Assembly (NCBI RefSeq): GCF_039542035.1
Contig: NZ_BAABHJ010000005.1
Span: forward strand, 1,116,001 to 1,180,000
Reading direction: 5' to 3'
Source: Actinoallomurus liliacearum
GTDB taxonomy: Bacteria; Actinomycetota; Actinomycetes; Streptosporangiales; Streptosporangiaceae
DNA length: 64,000 bases
Part shown: in pieces, positions 34,489 to 44,399 of the stretch
How the letters are laid out: each line of letters opens with the position of its first letter
Position numbering within the stretch: position 1 is the first letter of the stretch
Translations under genes and position numbers: made by a program
The notes under the pieces: model-generated
What the model saw: only the letters and a program-made list of their open reading frames with translations
What the model was told of the DNA's origin: nothing
Database searches by the model: none

Positions 34489-35400
34489 ATGCTTCGACAC
34501 CTCACCGCCCTGACGGTCGTCCTGCTGCCCTTGGCCGCGTGCGGCGGCTCGCCGGCGATCGCCGCGCCCGCCGTGCCCAAGGACCGGGCCGCGCAGCTGC
34601 TCGCCCACTATCAGTCCGTCAACAACCGGGCCAACGGCACGTCCGACGAGAAGCTGCTGGCCACCGTCGAGACCGGCGCCCAGCTCGACATGGACCGCGC
34701 CGAGTACCGGCGGCGCACGGCGGCCGGAGAGAAGTACGCGCCCTTCGTCTACAGCGCCCCGGCCTACTACATCCCCCGGCAGACGGGGTTCCCCAAGTGG
34801 TTCGCGGTCGTCGCCACCGCCGGCAAGACCCGGCACGCCCTGGTCTTCACCCAGGAGCGACCCAGCGGCCCCTGGCTCCTCACCGCCGACCCGTTCCCCG
34901 CCGCGACGATCACCGGCGTCGCGCTGGACAAGGACGGCTACGCCACCGCGGTCGCGCCCGACGATGGCAAGACGGCGCCCGCGCCCGGGAAGGTCGCCGC
35001 GGTGCACGCCGCCACGCTGACCCGCGGCACGTCCGGCATGGCGCCCGGTCCGTACACCACCCAGGCGCACGACGCGCTGGTCAAGGCGGAGTCCGCGCTC
35101 AAGCGCCGGGGCGTGACGCTCGCCTCCGACTTCCGGCCGGACCGGCAGCAGGCGTTCGCGCTGCGCACCACCGACGGCGGCGCCCTCGTCTGGTACGTCG
35201 TGCGGCAGAGCGAGAGCTACGACCTGGCCAAGCCGGGGCTGATCGGCAACGGCGGCGACCTGGCCGGTCTGATCAGCGGCAAGGTCCGCCGGCACCTGGA
35301 CACGACCGCGCTGACCCAGTACCTCGCCGTGGTGCCCCCGCAGGGCGCCGCCCAGGTCGTCGGAAGCTACCGAAAGGCGATCCAGGCGACCGCCTCCTAG
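34489..35400 (+). CDS. Lipoprotein, paralogue 1 of a three-gene family
   Basis: 303 residues. Signal peptide with lipobox PLAAC (Cys about 18), then a single domain. Shared with the next two genes: LLAHYQSVNNRA near the N-terminus, YYIPRQTGFPKWFAVVA in the middle, LDKDGYATAVAP, and AFALRTTDGGALVWYVVR in the C-terminal third. The family may be the one catalogued as DUF8094, which I cannot check. No ribosome binding site is evident; the start codon directly follows an inverted repeat. Surface-anchored, function unknown. Confidence 0.8.
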   Translation: MLRHLTALTVVLLPLAACGGSPAIAAPAVPKDRAAQLLAHYQSVNNRANGTSDEKLLATVETGAQLDMDRAEYRRRTAAGEKYAPFVYSAPAYYIPRQTGFPKWFAVVATAGKTRHALVFTQERPSGPWLLTADPFPAATITGVALDKDGYATAVAPDDGKTAPAPGKVAAVHAATLTRGTSGMAPGPYTTQAHDALVKAESALKRRGVTLASDFRPDRQQAFALRTTDGGALVWYVVRQSESYDLAKPGLIGNGGDLAGLISGKVRRHLDTTALTQYLAVVPPQGAAQVVGSYRKAIQATAS

Positions 35401-35409
35401 AATTCGGGC

Positions 35410-36366
35410 ATGCGTCACCGCCGTGTCGCGCCGGCCGTGCTGGCGATCCTCCTGCTCGCCGGCTGCCAGGGCGGTCACGACGACGACGGCGACGCCGCCG
35501 GTGACACCGCGGCGCCCGCCGTCTCGGCCGAGGCGTCGGCGCAGGTCCTCGCCGCCTACGTCCGCCACTACAACCGGGCGGTCACGGCGGGCGACGCGAA
35601 GGAGTGGCGTGAGGTGGGCACCGACGCGCTCGGCGCCACCGCCGAGGCCACCCTGCGGCTCGGCGGCGGGCGGCCGCCGCGCACCGGGGCGATCTCCCTG
35701 CGCAATCCCGTGATGTACGTCCCGCGGCTGCGCGGCCTGCCGCGGTGGTTCGCGGTGTCGGCGCTGGAGCGGCGCGGCGGCGCCGAACGCCCGATCTTCG
35801 CGGTGTTCTCGCAGCAGAGCGCGAAGTCCGCGTGGCGGCTGTCGAGCCGGCTCTACTTCCACGGCCCACCGCCCCGGATCGCCACGGACGAGCAGGGCTA
35901 CGCCGTCGCGGTCGATCCGGGCACCAGCACGTTGGCGACCACACCGGCCGCACTGCCGGCGGCGCACGGCGCGTACCTCGATCGCGGTGACGACGACACG
36001 ATCAGACCGACCGACGTCGCCCGCGGGTGGCGGACCGCCGAGGCCCGCCAGGAGAAGCAACTGCGCGACCACGACGTGGTCGTCACGGGCCGGTCCTCGC
36101 CCACCGGATATCCGGTCTACGCGCTGCGGACCGGCGACGGCGGGGCGATCGTGAGCTACTCGGTGCGGCGGACGACGACCTACACGGCGACAGGAAGCGG
36201 CGACGTCGCGGTGCTGCCGGCGGACGTCCGCACCTACCTTCACGGCAGGACCGGGCACCGGGTGACGGCCGCCTGGATCTGGCGGGCCGTCACGTATCTG
36301 CCGGTACGCGGCCGCGCGACCACGCTGATCGAGGACTTCGACCTGGCCTCGGCCCAGGCGTCCTAG
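35410..36366 (+). CDS. Lipoprotein, paralogue 2
   Basis: 318 residues with lipobox LLAGC (Cys about 19) followed by an Asp-rich linker (GGHDDDGDAAGD). The core repeats the family pattern: VLAAYVRHYNRAVTAGD, MYVPRLRGLPRWFAVSALE, TDEQGYAVAVDPG, and YALRTGDGGAIVSYSVRR. It starts 9 bp after gene 34489-35400. TAGAAT overlaps that gene's stop codon and lies six bases before the ATG, so it probably has its own leaderless promoter. Function unknown. Confidence 0.8.
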   Translation: MRHRRVAPAVLAILLLAGCQGGHDDDGDAAGDTAAPAVSAEASAQVLAAYVRHYNRAVTAGDAKEWREVGTDALGATAEATLRLGGGRPPRTGAISLRNPVMYVPRLRGLPRWFAVSALERRGGAERPIFAVFSQQSAKSAWRLSSRLYFHGPPPRIATDEQGYAVAVDPGTSTLATTPAALPAAHGAYLDRGDDDTIRPTDVARGWRTAEARQEKQLRDHDVVVTGRSSPTGYPVYALRTGDGGAIVSYSVRRTTTYTATGSGDVAVLPADVRTYLHGRTGHRVTAAWIWRAVTYLPVRGRATTLIEDFDLASAQAS

Positions 36367-36376
36367 GTCCTGAGGG

Positions 36377-37420
36377 CTACTTGGCCGGGACGGCCGCCTT
36401 GACGGTGCCGCCATCGGCGCCGATGATCTGCGCCTTGACGGTGCCGTCATCCTTCTTGGGCTTGGCCGGGACCACCGCGACGTACTGCATCGTCTGGCTG
36501 ACGTCGATCTCGTTCTTGACGGGGCCGGAGTTCAGGAACGGCACGGCGTCATCGGGGACCGGCAGGCGGCCGGGCTTGCTCTTGCTCTTGGTGATGACCG
36601 TGTCACGGCTGAGGGCGTACAGCACCAGCCCGCCGCCGTCCGCGGTCGCCAGCGGGAAGATCGGGAAGGAGGTCGCGGCGTACACGGCGCTGCTGCGCAC
36701 CCCGGCCTTCTTCTGCTTCTTGTTCTTCATCGCCTTCTGGTCCGTGGTGTAGTAGCCGGTGGTGTACTTCCCGGCGCGCATGACCTGGGCGGCGACGTTC
36801 TGCGGGCCCTCCTCGGCGAGCGTCGCCTGGATCGACGGCACCAGCCGTGGCGGGATCAGCAGGGCGTTGTCGAAGGTGGCCAGGGCCTTGGCGTAGCCCT
36901 CGGAGTCAACCGCGATCTTCGGTTGCTTCTGCTTGTCGTCCAGCACGGCGAGCAGGCTCAGCCGCCAGCGCTGGACCGCCTTGGACCGCAGGAAGCCCAT
37001 GTACACGGTGTGGGGGTCCTTGCCGTCCGTGGTCGTCCGGCGCGCGCTCACCACGAACCACTGCGGCCCCGTCAGCAGCAGGCGCGGCACGTAGAAGACC
37101 GGTGATTCGTAGCGGTAGCGGGGGACCGGGTCGCCGGCGGCCACGGCCCGGCGGAACGCCGCGGCCGTGAGCTGCGACTGCCCCTCACTGGTCCACCACA
37201 GGGAGAGCCGTTCGTCTCCGCTGGCCCGCGCGACGTCGTCGTTGTTGACGAACGAGTGGAACGCCTTGGCCGCGACGTCGGGCGTCAGCGGCTCGGGAGC
37301 GGGGCTGCTCTCGGCGGCGACCGGGGTCGTCCGTACGGTGCGGTGTGGCTTGCCCGAGCACCCCGCGGCGGCGGTGATGGTGAGCACCGCCACGAGCGTG
37401 GACGTAACCGCCTTGTTCAT
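36377..37420 (-). CDS. Lipoprotein, paralogue 3
   Basis: 347 residues, convergent with paralogue 2. Lipobox AAAGC (Cys about 21). Family pattern: AAKAFHSFVNNDDVARASGD, FYVPRLLLTGPQWFVVSAR, VDSEGYAKALATF, and FPLATADGGGLVLYALSR. It has a Lys-rich insert (MKNKKQKKAGVR) and a Lys-rich C-terminus not seen in the other two. The same N-terminal, YVPR and DGG blocks in the same order show common descent. Function unknown; its start is divergent from prfB. Confidence 0.8.
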   Translation of the reverse strand: MNKAVTSTLVAVLTITAAAGCSGKPHRTVRTTPVAAESSPAPEPLTPDVAAKAFHSFVNNDDVARASGDERLSLWWTSEGQSQLTAAAFRRAVAAGDPVPRYRYESPVFYVPRLLLTGPQWFVVSARRTTTDGKDPHTVYMGFLRSKAVQRWRLSLLAVLDDKQKQPKIAVDSEGYAKALATFDNALLIPPRLVPSIQATLAEEGPQNVAAQVMRAGKYTTGYYTTDQKAMKNKKQKKAGVRSSAVYAATSFPIFPLATADGGGLVLYALSRDTVITKSKSKPGRLPVPDDAVPFLNSGPVKNEIDVSQTMQYVAVVPAKPKKDDGTVKAQIIGADGGTVKAAVPAK

Positions 37421-37561
37421 GTACCCCGTGCCTTCGCTACAGCTATCGGGCAGAGTATGCCAGGGATCTCTGACTGCCTTTCGGCGCGGTCCGGTTCCGG
37501 GGTCGGCGAAGACCGACGGAGCGCGTACGCGGAGAGTACGGGCACGGGTAGGCTTTCGAAC

Positions 37562-38680
<1,119 letters not shown>

Positions 38681-38697
38681 CCGACCACGCGCTCGGC

Positions 38698-38714
38698 CCG
38701 TCGGTGACCGACGG
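38698..38714. terminator. Short GC hairpin after prfB
   Basis: CCGTCGGT-G-ACCGACGG, a perfect 8-bp inverted repeat 18 bp after the prfB stop. The 1-nt centre makes a tight loop, so the functional stem is shorter; it may be a weak terminator. The following 100 bp contain degenerate GGGCCGGG repeats. Confidence 0.4.
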
Positions 38715-38813
38715 CCGGGCGGCGGCGGGCCGGGGCGACCCAGCGCTCAGCAGCCCGGAGTGACCTATCGCTCAGCGGGCCGGGCCTACGGCTCGGCGGG
38801 CCGGGGCGATCGC

Positions 38814-38999
38814 TCAGTGCAGACCCAGCTTGAGCGCGATCAGCAGCGTCAGCGCCAGGATCAGGGCGCCGATCACGATGGGGGACAGGCCGAACGGCCC
38901 GGTACGGTGCACCTCCGCCCGTGCCGCGCGGCACGCGGGGCAGCGCCCCTCGACGACGGGGCCCGAGCATCGCGCGCAGATCAGATGTTCGCAGCTCAT
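38814..38999 (-). CDS. Small zinc-ribbon membrane protein
   Basis: 61 residues. CEHLICARC and CPACRAAR give two Cys pairs (CxxHxxCxxC and CxxC) of a treble-clef or ribbon type, followed by one membrane span (IVIGALILALTLLIALKLGLH) that forms the C-terminus. Similar small proteins follow prfB in other actinomycetes. The function is unknown. ATG 38999; AGGAAGGAGCC is 3 bases upstream. Confidence 0.75.
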   Translation of the reverse strand: MSCEHLICARCSGPVVEGRCPACRAARAEVHRTGPFGLSPIVIGALILALTLLIALKLGLH

Positions 39000-39265
39000 C
39001 CGGCTCCTTCCTGAACGTTCGGCGGGAATCCGTTCAGCCTAAGCGCTCCTGGCCGGTGGCCCGCCGTCTTCGGCGGCGGGTGTCCGTGATGCCCGGTTGC
39101 TTTTCCTCGGTGTACCCAAGTTGGACGATCCATGCCAGTCTCCCCTCTAGACTGCTGCTTGGCCAATCGGCCCGCCAAGCCGGGAAGCCGCGGCAGGGCG
39201 TCTGTCGACGAAAAGACAGTCGTCGCCGTCCCCCAGCCCCTAGACTGGCACGTCGTGATGCAGCC

Positions 39266-39964
39266 GTGATCCACTTCGATAACGTCACCAAGGTCTATTC
39301 GCACCAGAGTCGACCGGCCCTGCAGGGTGTCAACGTGGCCGTGGAGAAGGGCGAGTTCGTCTTTCTCGTCGGGCCTTCCGGGTCCGGCAAGTCGACCTTC
39401 CTGCGCCTGATCCTCAAGGAGGAGCGGCCGACCCAGGGCGGTATCCAGGTCGCAGGCAAGGATCTGAGCCGCCTGAGCAACTGGAAGGTCCCGCACCTGC
39501 GCCGCCGCATCGGCTGCGTGTTCCAGGACTTCCGGCTCCTACCCAACAAGAACGTCTACGAGAACGTCGCGTTCGCCCTCGAGGTCATCGGCAAGCCGCG
39601 ACGCTTCATCCGTAAGGTGGTCCCCGAGGTCATCGACCTGGTCGGCCTCGAGGGCAAGGCCCACCGGATGCCCGACGAGCTGTCCGGCGGCGAGCAGCAG
39701 CGCGTCGCGATCGCACGGGCGTTCGTCAACCGGCCGATGATCCTGCTGGCCGACGAGCCGACAGGGAACATCGACCCGGCGACCAGCATCGGCATCATGA
39801 AGGTGCTCGACCGGATCAACCGGACCGGCACGACCGTCGTGATGGCGACGCACGACGCGGCGATCGTCGACGCGTTCCGCAAGCGAGTGGTCGAGCTGGA
39901 GGACGGCCGCGTCGTGCGCGACCAGTCGCGCGGCGTCTACGGCCAGGCGTACGGCGGCGTCTGA
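39266..39964 (+). CDS. ftsE: Cell-division ABC ATPase FtsE
   Basis: 232 residues. FtsE is the cytoplasmic ATPase of the FtsEX complex, which signals to peptidoglycan hydrolases at the septum. Walker A GPSGSGKST, Q-loop VFQDFRLL, signature LSGGEQQRVAIARA, Walker B ILLADEPTGNID, H-loop ATHD. GTG 39266 starts VIHFDNVTKVYSHQ; the frame is open upstream but not conserved. TAGACT (39241-39246) may be a -10 box. The gene ends GVYGQAYGGV, whose coding DNA is partly duplicated after the stop. Confidence 0.96.
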   Translation: MIHFDNVTKVYSHQSRPALQGVNVAVEKGEFVFLVGPSGSGKSTFLRLILKEERPTQGGIQVAGKDLSRLSNWKVPHLRRRIGCVFQDFRLLPNKNVYENVAFALEVIGKPRRFIRKVVPEVIDLVGLEGKAHRMPDELSGGEQQRVAIARAFVNRPMILLADEPTGNIDPATSIGIMKVLDRINRTGTTVVMATHDAAIVDAFRKRVVELEDGRVVRDQSRGVYGQAYGGV

Positions 39965-40074
39965 GCCGACCGTCGGCCAGGCGTAGCAGACCCGGCCAGG
40001 CGTACGGCGGCGTTCGATAGACCGCGCCGCCGCGCCGACACGACCAACACCCGGACGACCAAGGACAGCGAGGC

Positions 40075-40980
40075 ATGCGGGTACAGTTCGTTTTTCAGGA
40101 GATCTGGATCGGTCTCCGTAGGAACCTCACGATGACCATCGCGCTCGTCGTCACCGTCGCGATCGCGATGGCGCTGTTCGGCACCGGTGTGCTGCTGAAG
40201 ATGCAGGTCGACAAGTCCAACAACTACTGGTCGGACAAGGTCGAGGTCTCGATCTACCTGTGCAACAGGCTCAGCGCCAACACGAACTGCCACAAGAGCG
40301 AGCCGTCGCCCGGTCAGAAGGCCGAGATCAAGAAGCAGCTCGAGAGCATGCCGCAGGTGGCGAAGGTCACCCAGGAGACGGCGCAGGAGGCGTACGAGCG
40401 CGCCAAGCAGCAGTTCAAGGACAGCCCGGGCATCGCCGGCTCGATCCAGCCCGGTGACATCCCCGACTCCTTCCGGGTGAAGCTCAAGGATCCGAAGAAC
40501 TTCGCCGCGGTGGTCGCCCAGATGAACAGTCGGCCAGGGGTCGACCAGGTCGTCAACGAGCGCGCCATCCTGGAGAAGTTCTTCAAGATCCTCGGTGGTC
40601 TGCAGTGGGCGGCGCTGACCATCGCCGCGATCCAGCTCATCGCGGCCGTGCTCCTGGTGGCCAACACGATCCGGCTGTCGGCGTTCAACCGGCGGCGGGA
40701 GACCGGCATCATGCGGCTGGTCGGCGCCTCGAACATCTACATCCAACTGCCGTTCGTCCTCGAGGGCGCGATCGCGGGTCTTGTCGGTGGCGTGTTCGCC
40801 GCCATCCTGTTGAGCTTCTCGAAGGTCTTCCTGCTCGGCAGGCTGCAGAAGAACCTGCAGTTCGCGACGCCGCTGGGCTGGGTCGACGTGACAGGGGTCA
40901 TCGTCGCCTCGATGTGCTTCGGCATCCTGCTCTGCGCCTTGGCGTCGTTCCTCACCCTGCGCCGCTACCTCAAGATCTGA
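40075..40980 (+). CDS. ftsX: Cell-division membrane protein FtsX
   Basis: 301 residues. FtsX is the membrane half of FtsEX. TM1 is MTIALVVTVAIAMALFGTGVLL; a large extracellular loop (about 45-170, with CNRLSANTNC) interacts with hydrolase regulators; three more spans follow (for example LTIAAIQLIAAVLLVANTIRL and IVASMCFGILLCALASFLTL). RREtGIMRLVGASN is the conserved cytoplasmic coupling helix. It lies 110 bp after ftsE. Confidence 0.95.
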   Translation: MRVQFVFQEIWIGLRRNLTMTIALVVTVAIAMALFGTGVLLKMQVDKSNNYWSDKVEVSIYLCNRLSANTNCHKSEPSPGQKAEIKKQLESMPQVAKVTQETAQEAYERAKQQFKDSPGIAGSIQPGDIPDSFRVKLKDPKNFAAVVAQMNSRPGVDQVVNERAILEKFFKILGGLQWAALTIAAIQLIAAVLLVANTIRLSAFNRRRETGIMRLVGASNIYIQLPFVLEGAIAGLVGGVFAAILLSFSKVFLLGRLQKNLQFATPLGWVDVTGVIVASMCFGILLCALASFLTLRRYLKI

Positions 40981-41035
40981 CGCTGCTCCCGGCGATATGC
41001 CGGTCCGGTGATCAGTCCGCTCGTAGAATCCTCGC

Positions 41036-42044
41036 ATGACCCGGCTGACCGGTCGTGTGCTCCGTGGGGCGGCCGCCACTGCCGCTCTCGCGTGCGCGTA
41101 CGTCCTGGGCGCCGGGTCGGGCGGGACGGGCATTCACGCGTCGGCACGGCGGGACCCGCTCCGGCGGGGTTCCCGGCCGGCCGCGCGTGCGGTCGAGCCG
41201 GCGGTGGCCGATCCCGCGCGGGCGGGATCGGATCCGGCCTCGGACCCGGAGCGGGAACGCGCCGTGGTCGAGCGGGTGCTGCGCCGTCTCGGCGGTCGAC
41301 GGCATCGCCACCCGCGACCTGACGGTCGCCACCGTGGCCGCCGCGCTGCGCGGCCGGCCCGCCACCGGCGTGGGCCTCGCGGTGCGCCGCGACGGCGTGC
41401 CCCTGCGGTTCGCGCTCGTGCGGACGGCCATGGCCTCTCACGACGTGAGCGCGTCCCTCACCGCCGACGGTGTGGTGGTGATCCGGATCGCGGCGTTCAC
41501 GCGGGGAGTCGGACGTGAGGTGCGCGCGGCGGTGACCGGCCGGCCCCGGCGCCCCGGCGGCGTGCTGCTCGACCTGCGGGCGAACCCCGGCGGTCTGCTG
41601 GACGAGGCGGTCGACACCGCGTCGGTGTTCCTGCCGGGCGGCCTCGTGGCGACGTTCGAACGCGCCGGGACCCCGCCGGAGCGGCTCATGGCGGATCCGG
41701 GCGGTGACACCGCGGTCCCGCTCGTCGTCCTGGTCGACGGCGGCACGGCCAGCGCGGCCGAGATCGTCGCGGGCTCATTGGGTGATCGAGATCGCGCAGT
41801 GATCGTCGGATCGCGTACCTTCGGAAAGGGGTCGGTGCAGGAGCCGTTGCGGCTGGCCGACGGATCCGCGATCGAAGTCACCGTCGGTCGATATCGGACT
41901 CCGAGTGGCCGTAACCTCGATGGGTCCGGGATCGACCCCGACGTCGCGGTGAACGCGAACCGCCCACCCCGGGAGGCCGAGCGACGCGCGCTCACGGTCG
42001 TGCGCGGGCTCTCGGCAACCCTGCCGAAGAAGGACCGAGGCTGA
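41036..42044 (+). pseudogene. S41 C-terminal processing peptidase (CtpA-type), deleted and frameshifted
   Basis: The ATG at 41036 gives a signal peptide (GRVLRGAAATAALACAYVLG) and a linker up to ERAVVERVLRRL near 41290. The peptidase homology continues in the +1 frame: VDGIATRDLTVATVAAALRG (end of the PDZ domain), then VLLDLRANPGGLLDEAV, VDGGTASAAEIVAGSL with the catalytic Ser, and SRTFGKGSVQEPLRL with the catalytic Lys. In intact homologues about 60-70 residues (most of PDZ) separate the two halves; they are missing, and the frame changes at the joint. The signal-bearing frame ends in nonsense at 41518. TAGAAT (41024-41029) would allow leaderless transcription. The gene is therefore probably non-functional, in the usual ftsX-ctp-smpB location. 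Confidence 0.75.
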
Positions 42045-42048
42045 GTCA

Positions 42049-42522
42049 TTGCCACGCGAAGAGGGACGCAAACTGATCGCGCAGAACAAGCGTGCGCGTC
42101 ACGATTACCACATAGAGGACACCTACGAGGCGGGCCTCGTGCTGATGGGCACCGAGGTGAAGTCGCTGCGCGCCGGACGGGCCAACCTCACGGACGGGTA
42201 CGCTCTGATCCGCGACGGAGAGGTCTGGCTCGAGGGAGTGCACATTCCCGAATACACGATGGGGACGTGGACCAACCACGCGGCGCGTCGTCCCCGGAAG
42301 CTGCTGCTGCACCGCCGAGAGATCGGCAAGCTGATCGCTAAGACCAACGAGCCCGGCCGTACGCTGGTCCCGCTCGCCCTCTATTTCAAGGACGGCAAGG
42401 CCAAGGTGGAGATCGCGGTCGCGCGCGGCAAGCGCGAGTACGACAAGCGGCAGGACATCGCCAAGCGGGACGCCGCCCGGGAGATGGAGCGGGCTCGCGC
42501 CGCACGGCTGCGGAGGCGCTGA
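42049..42522 (+). CDS. smpB: SsrA-binding protein SmpB
   Basis: 157 residues. SmpB binds tmRNA and delivers it to stalled ribosomes. It has the beta-barrel features IAQNKRARHDYHIEDTYEAG, GTEVKSLRAGRANLTDGYA and HIPEYTMGTW, and a basic C-terminal tail (KREYDKRQDIAKRDAAREME) that mimics mRNA. The start is TTG 42049, just after the S41 remnant. The tmRNA gene it serves lies 2.3 kb downstream. Confidence 0.97.
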   Translation: MPREEGRKLIAQNKRARHDYHIEDTYEAGLVLMGTEVKSLRAGRANLTDGYALIRDGEVWLEGVHIPEYTMGTWTNHAARRPRKLLLHRREIGKLIAKTNEPGRTLVPLALYFKDGKAKVEIAVARGKREYDKRQDIAKRDAAREMERARAARLRRR

Positions 42523-42524
42523 GG

Positions 42525-44399
42525 GTGGGTATCCGACGGCTCCGGTCGGCGGCCGGACTGGCCGCGGCCCTGCTGGTCACGACCGCGAGCGCGGGCTGCT
42601 TCGCCGAGCCCTCGCCGCTGCCGACGATCCGCGACTTCCTGGTGGCCTGGCAGAACGGCAACTACGGCACCGCCGCGAAGCAGACCGACGGCGACCGGAC
42701 CAAGGTCGCGGCGGTCCTCGGCGCCGTACCGTCCCAGCTCGACCTGGCGTCGCTGCGCCTCGCGCTCGGCCGCGTGCGGCAGAACGGCGAGGACGCGACC
42801 GCCCAGTTCTCGGTCAGCATCGACCTGGGCGACGGCGGCCAGCCGTGGAGTTACGGCAGCTCGATGCGGCTGCACCGGACGAACGGCAAGTGGAAGGTCA
42901 CCTGGAGCCCGTCGATCATCCACCCGCAGCTCGGCCAGGGTCAGCGGCTCGCGATCGTCACCACGACGCCGACGCGTCAGCCCATCGTCGACAACAGGGC
43001 CAAGACGCTGCTCAAGAAGGTCGAGGTCGAGGTCTTCGGCGTGACGCCCGGCAGGCTCGCGAACGCCGATCAGACGCTCGGCCAGTTGTCGAAGATCACC
43101 CACCTGGACAAGGACCGCGTGATCGCCCACGTGCGGTCCGCGCCGCCGCAGAAGTTCCTGCCGCTCGTCACCCTCCAGATCCCCGCCCAGGCCGGCGACG
43201 CGGCGCAGCTCCGGCAGGTGCCCGGCGTGGAGGCGAAGACCAAGCCGGCATACGTCGCGCCCGCGGTCGCCGACGAGATCGTCGGAAAGCTGGGACCCGC
43301 CACCGCCGAACGCCTTCAGCAGGTCGGCGCGCCGTACCAGCCCGGTGACACGGTCGGCGTCTCCGGGCTCCAGGTACTGGAACAGCGGAGGCTCGCCGGC
43401 ACCCCCACCGTCCAGGTCGTGGCGCAGGACCCCTCGGGCTCCAACCTGAAGCCCCCCCTGTACGAGGTCCGCGGTAACCAGAGCCAGCCGGTCGCCACGA
43501 CGATCGACCGCAGGACGCAGGACGCCGCCGAGAACACCCTCGGGAAGGTCTCCTACCCGGCGTCCCTCGCCGCGATCGATCCGGCCACGGGCAAGATCCT
43601 CGCGGCGGCGGACAACATCGCCGCGCAGCACAAGAGCGACGCCGGCCAGTCCGGTGAGCCTTCGCAGCCGAGCAGCGCCGCCCTGAACGGCCACTACCCG
43701 CCGGGAATGACGTTCAGCATCGTGACGACCCGGGCGCTCCTGCAGAACGGCCAGAAGATCGACTCGCCGCCGTGCAAGCGGGGTACGCAGACCATCGGCG
43801 GGCAGAGCTTCACCTACAACGGCAGGGTGGGCCGGACCTTCAACGCCAACTTCGCGGTGAGCTGCACGACGGCGTTCGCCGCGCTGTACCGCGACATCGC
43901 CCCGCAGGACCTGCGCACCAGCGCGGCGCGCTTCGGGCTCGGCACGCCGTGGAGCCTGCCGGTGCCGTCGTTCTCCGGCTCGGTGCCGACGCCCTCCAGC
44001 ACCGCCGAGCGCGCCGCCGAGATGGTCGGGCAGGGCAAGATCGAGGTCAGCCCGCTCTCGATGGCGCTGGTCGCCGGCGCGGTCGCGGTCGGTACCTGGC
44101 GGCCGCCGCAGCTCCTACAGGACTCCCCGCCGCGGATGCAGGCCCAGCCGCTGGGCGCGACCGACGGGGTCACGACGCTGCAGAGCCTCATGAGCACGTC
44201 CGTCAGGAGCGGAGCCGCCCAGCAGGCGAAGGTCTCCGGCAGGCCGGTGGCCGGTGTCACCGCGACGGTGCCGTACGGCAACGGCAAGGTCGTCTCCTGG
44301 TTCGTCGGGTACCGGCAGGACGTGGCCCTCGCGATCGCCGTCGAGGGCAAGGTCTCGGCGGCGAGCCTGGCCGCCACGTTCCTGAAGGCGAAGCGCTGA
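42525..44399 (+). CDS. Penicillin-binding-protein-like lipoprotein lacking catalytic motifs
   Basis: 624 residues from GTG 42525, 2 nt after smpB. Lipobox ASAGC (Cys about 25), then an NTF2-like MecA_N domain (about 30-150), a PBP dimer-type domain (about 160-330) and a transpeptidase fold. The three active-site motifs are lost. In YPPGMTFSIVTT, Met395 and Ser398 stand where Ser and Lys of SxxK belong. SxN is SCT (446-448). The KTG strand region reads GVTATV (577-582). It may bind peptidoglycan or partner PBPs, or sense beta-lactams without hydrolysing them. Confidence 0.85.
   Translation: MGIRRLRSAAGLAAALLVTTASAGCFAEPSPLPTIRDFLVAWQNGNYGTAAKQTDGDRTKVAAVLGAVPSQLDLASLRLALGRVRQNGEDATAQFSVSIDLGDGGQPWSYGSSMRLHRTNGKWKVTWSPSIIHPQLGQGQRLAIVTTTPTRQPIVDNRAKTLLKKVEVEVFGVTPGRLANADQTLGQLSKITHLDKDRVIAHVRSAPPQKFLPLVTLQIPAQAGDAAQLRQVPGVEAKTKPAYVAPAVADEIVGKLGPATAERLQQVGAPYQPGDTVGVSGLQVLEQRRLAGTPTVQVVAQDPSGSNLKPPLYEVRGNQSQPVATTIDRRTQDAAENTLGKVSYPASLAAIDPATGKILAAADNIAAQHKSDAGQSGEPSQPSSAALNGHYPPGMTFSIVTTRALLQNGQKIDSPPCKRGTQTIGGQSFTYNGRVGRTFNANFAVSCTTAFAALYRDIAPQDLRTSAARFGLGTPWSLPVPSFSGSVPTPSSTAERAAEMVGQGKIEVSPLSMALVAGAVAVGTWRPPQLLQDSPPRMQAQPLGATDGVTTLQSLMSTSVRSGAAQQAKVSGRPVAGVTATVPYGNGKVVSWFVGYRQDVALAIAVEGKVSAASLAATFLKAKR

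Noticed and set aside
29101..36450. A 2449-codon open frame on the minus strand
   Set aside because: It runs antisense through gdh and two lipoprotein genes; the composition follows the codon bias of the real genes and no family motif is visible.
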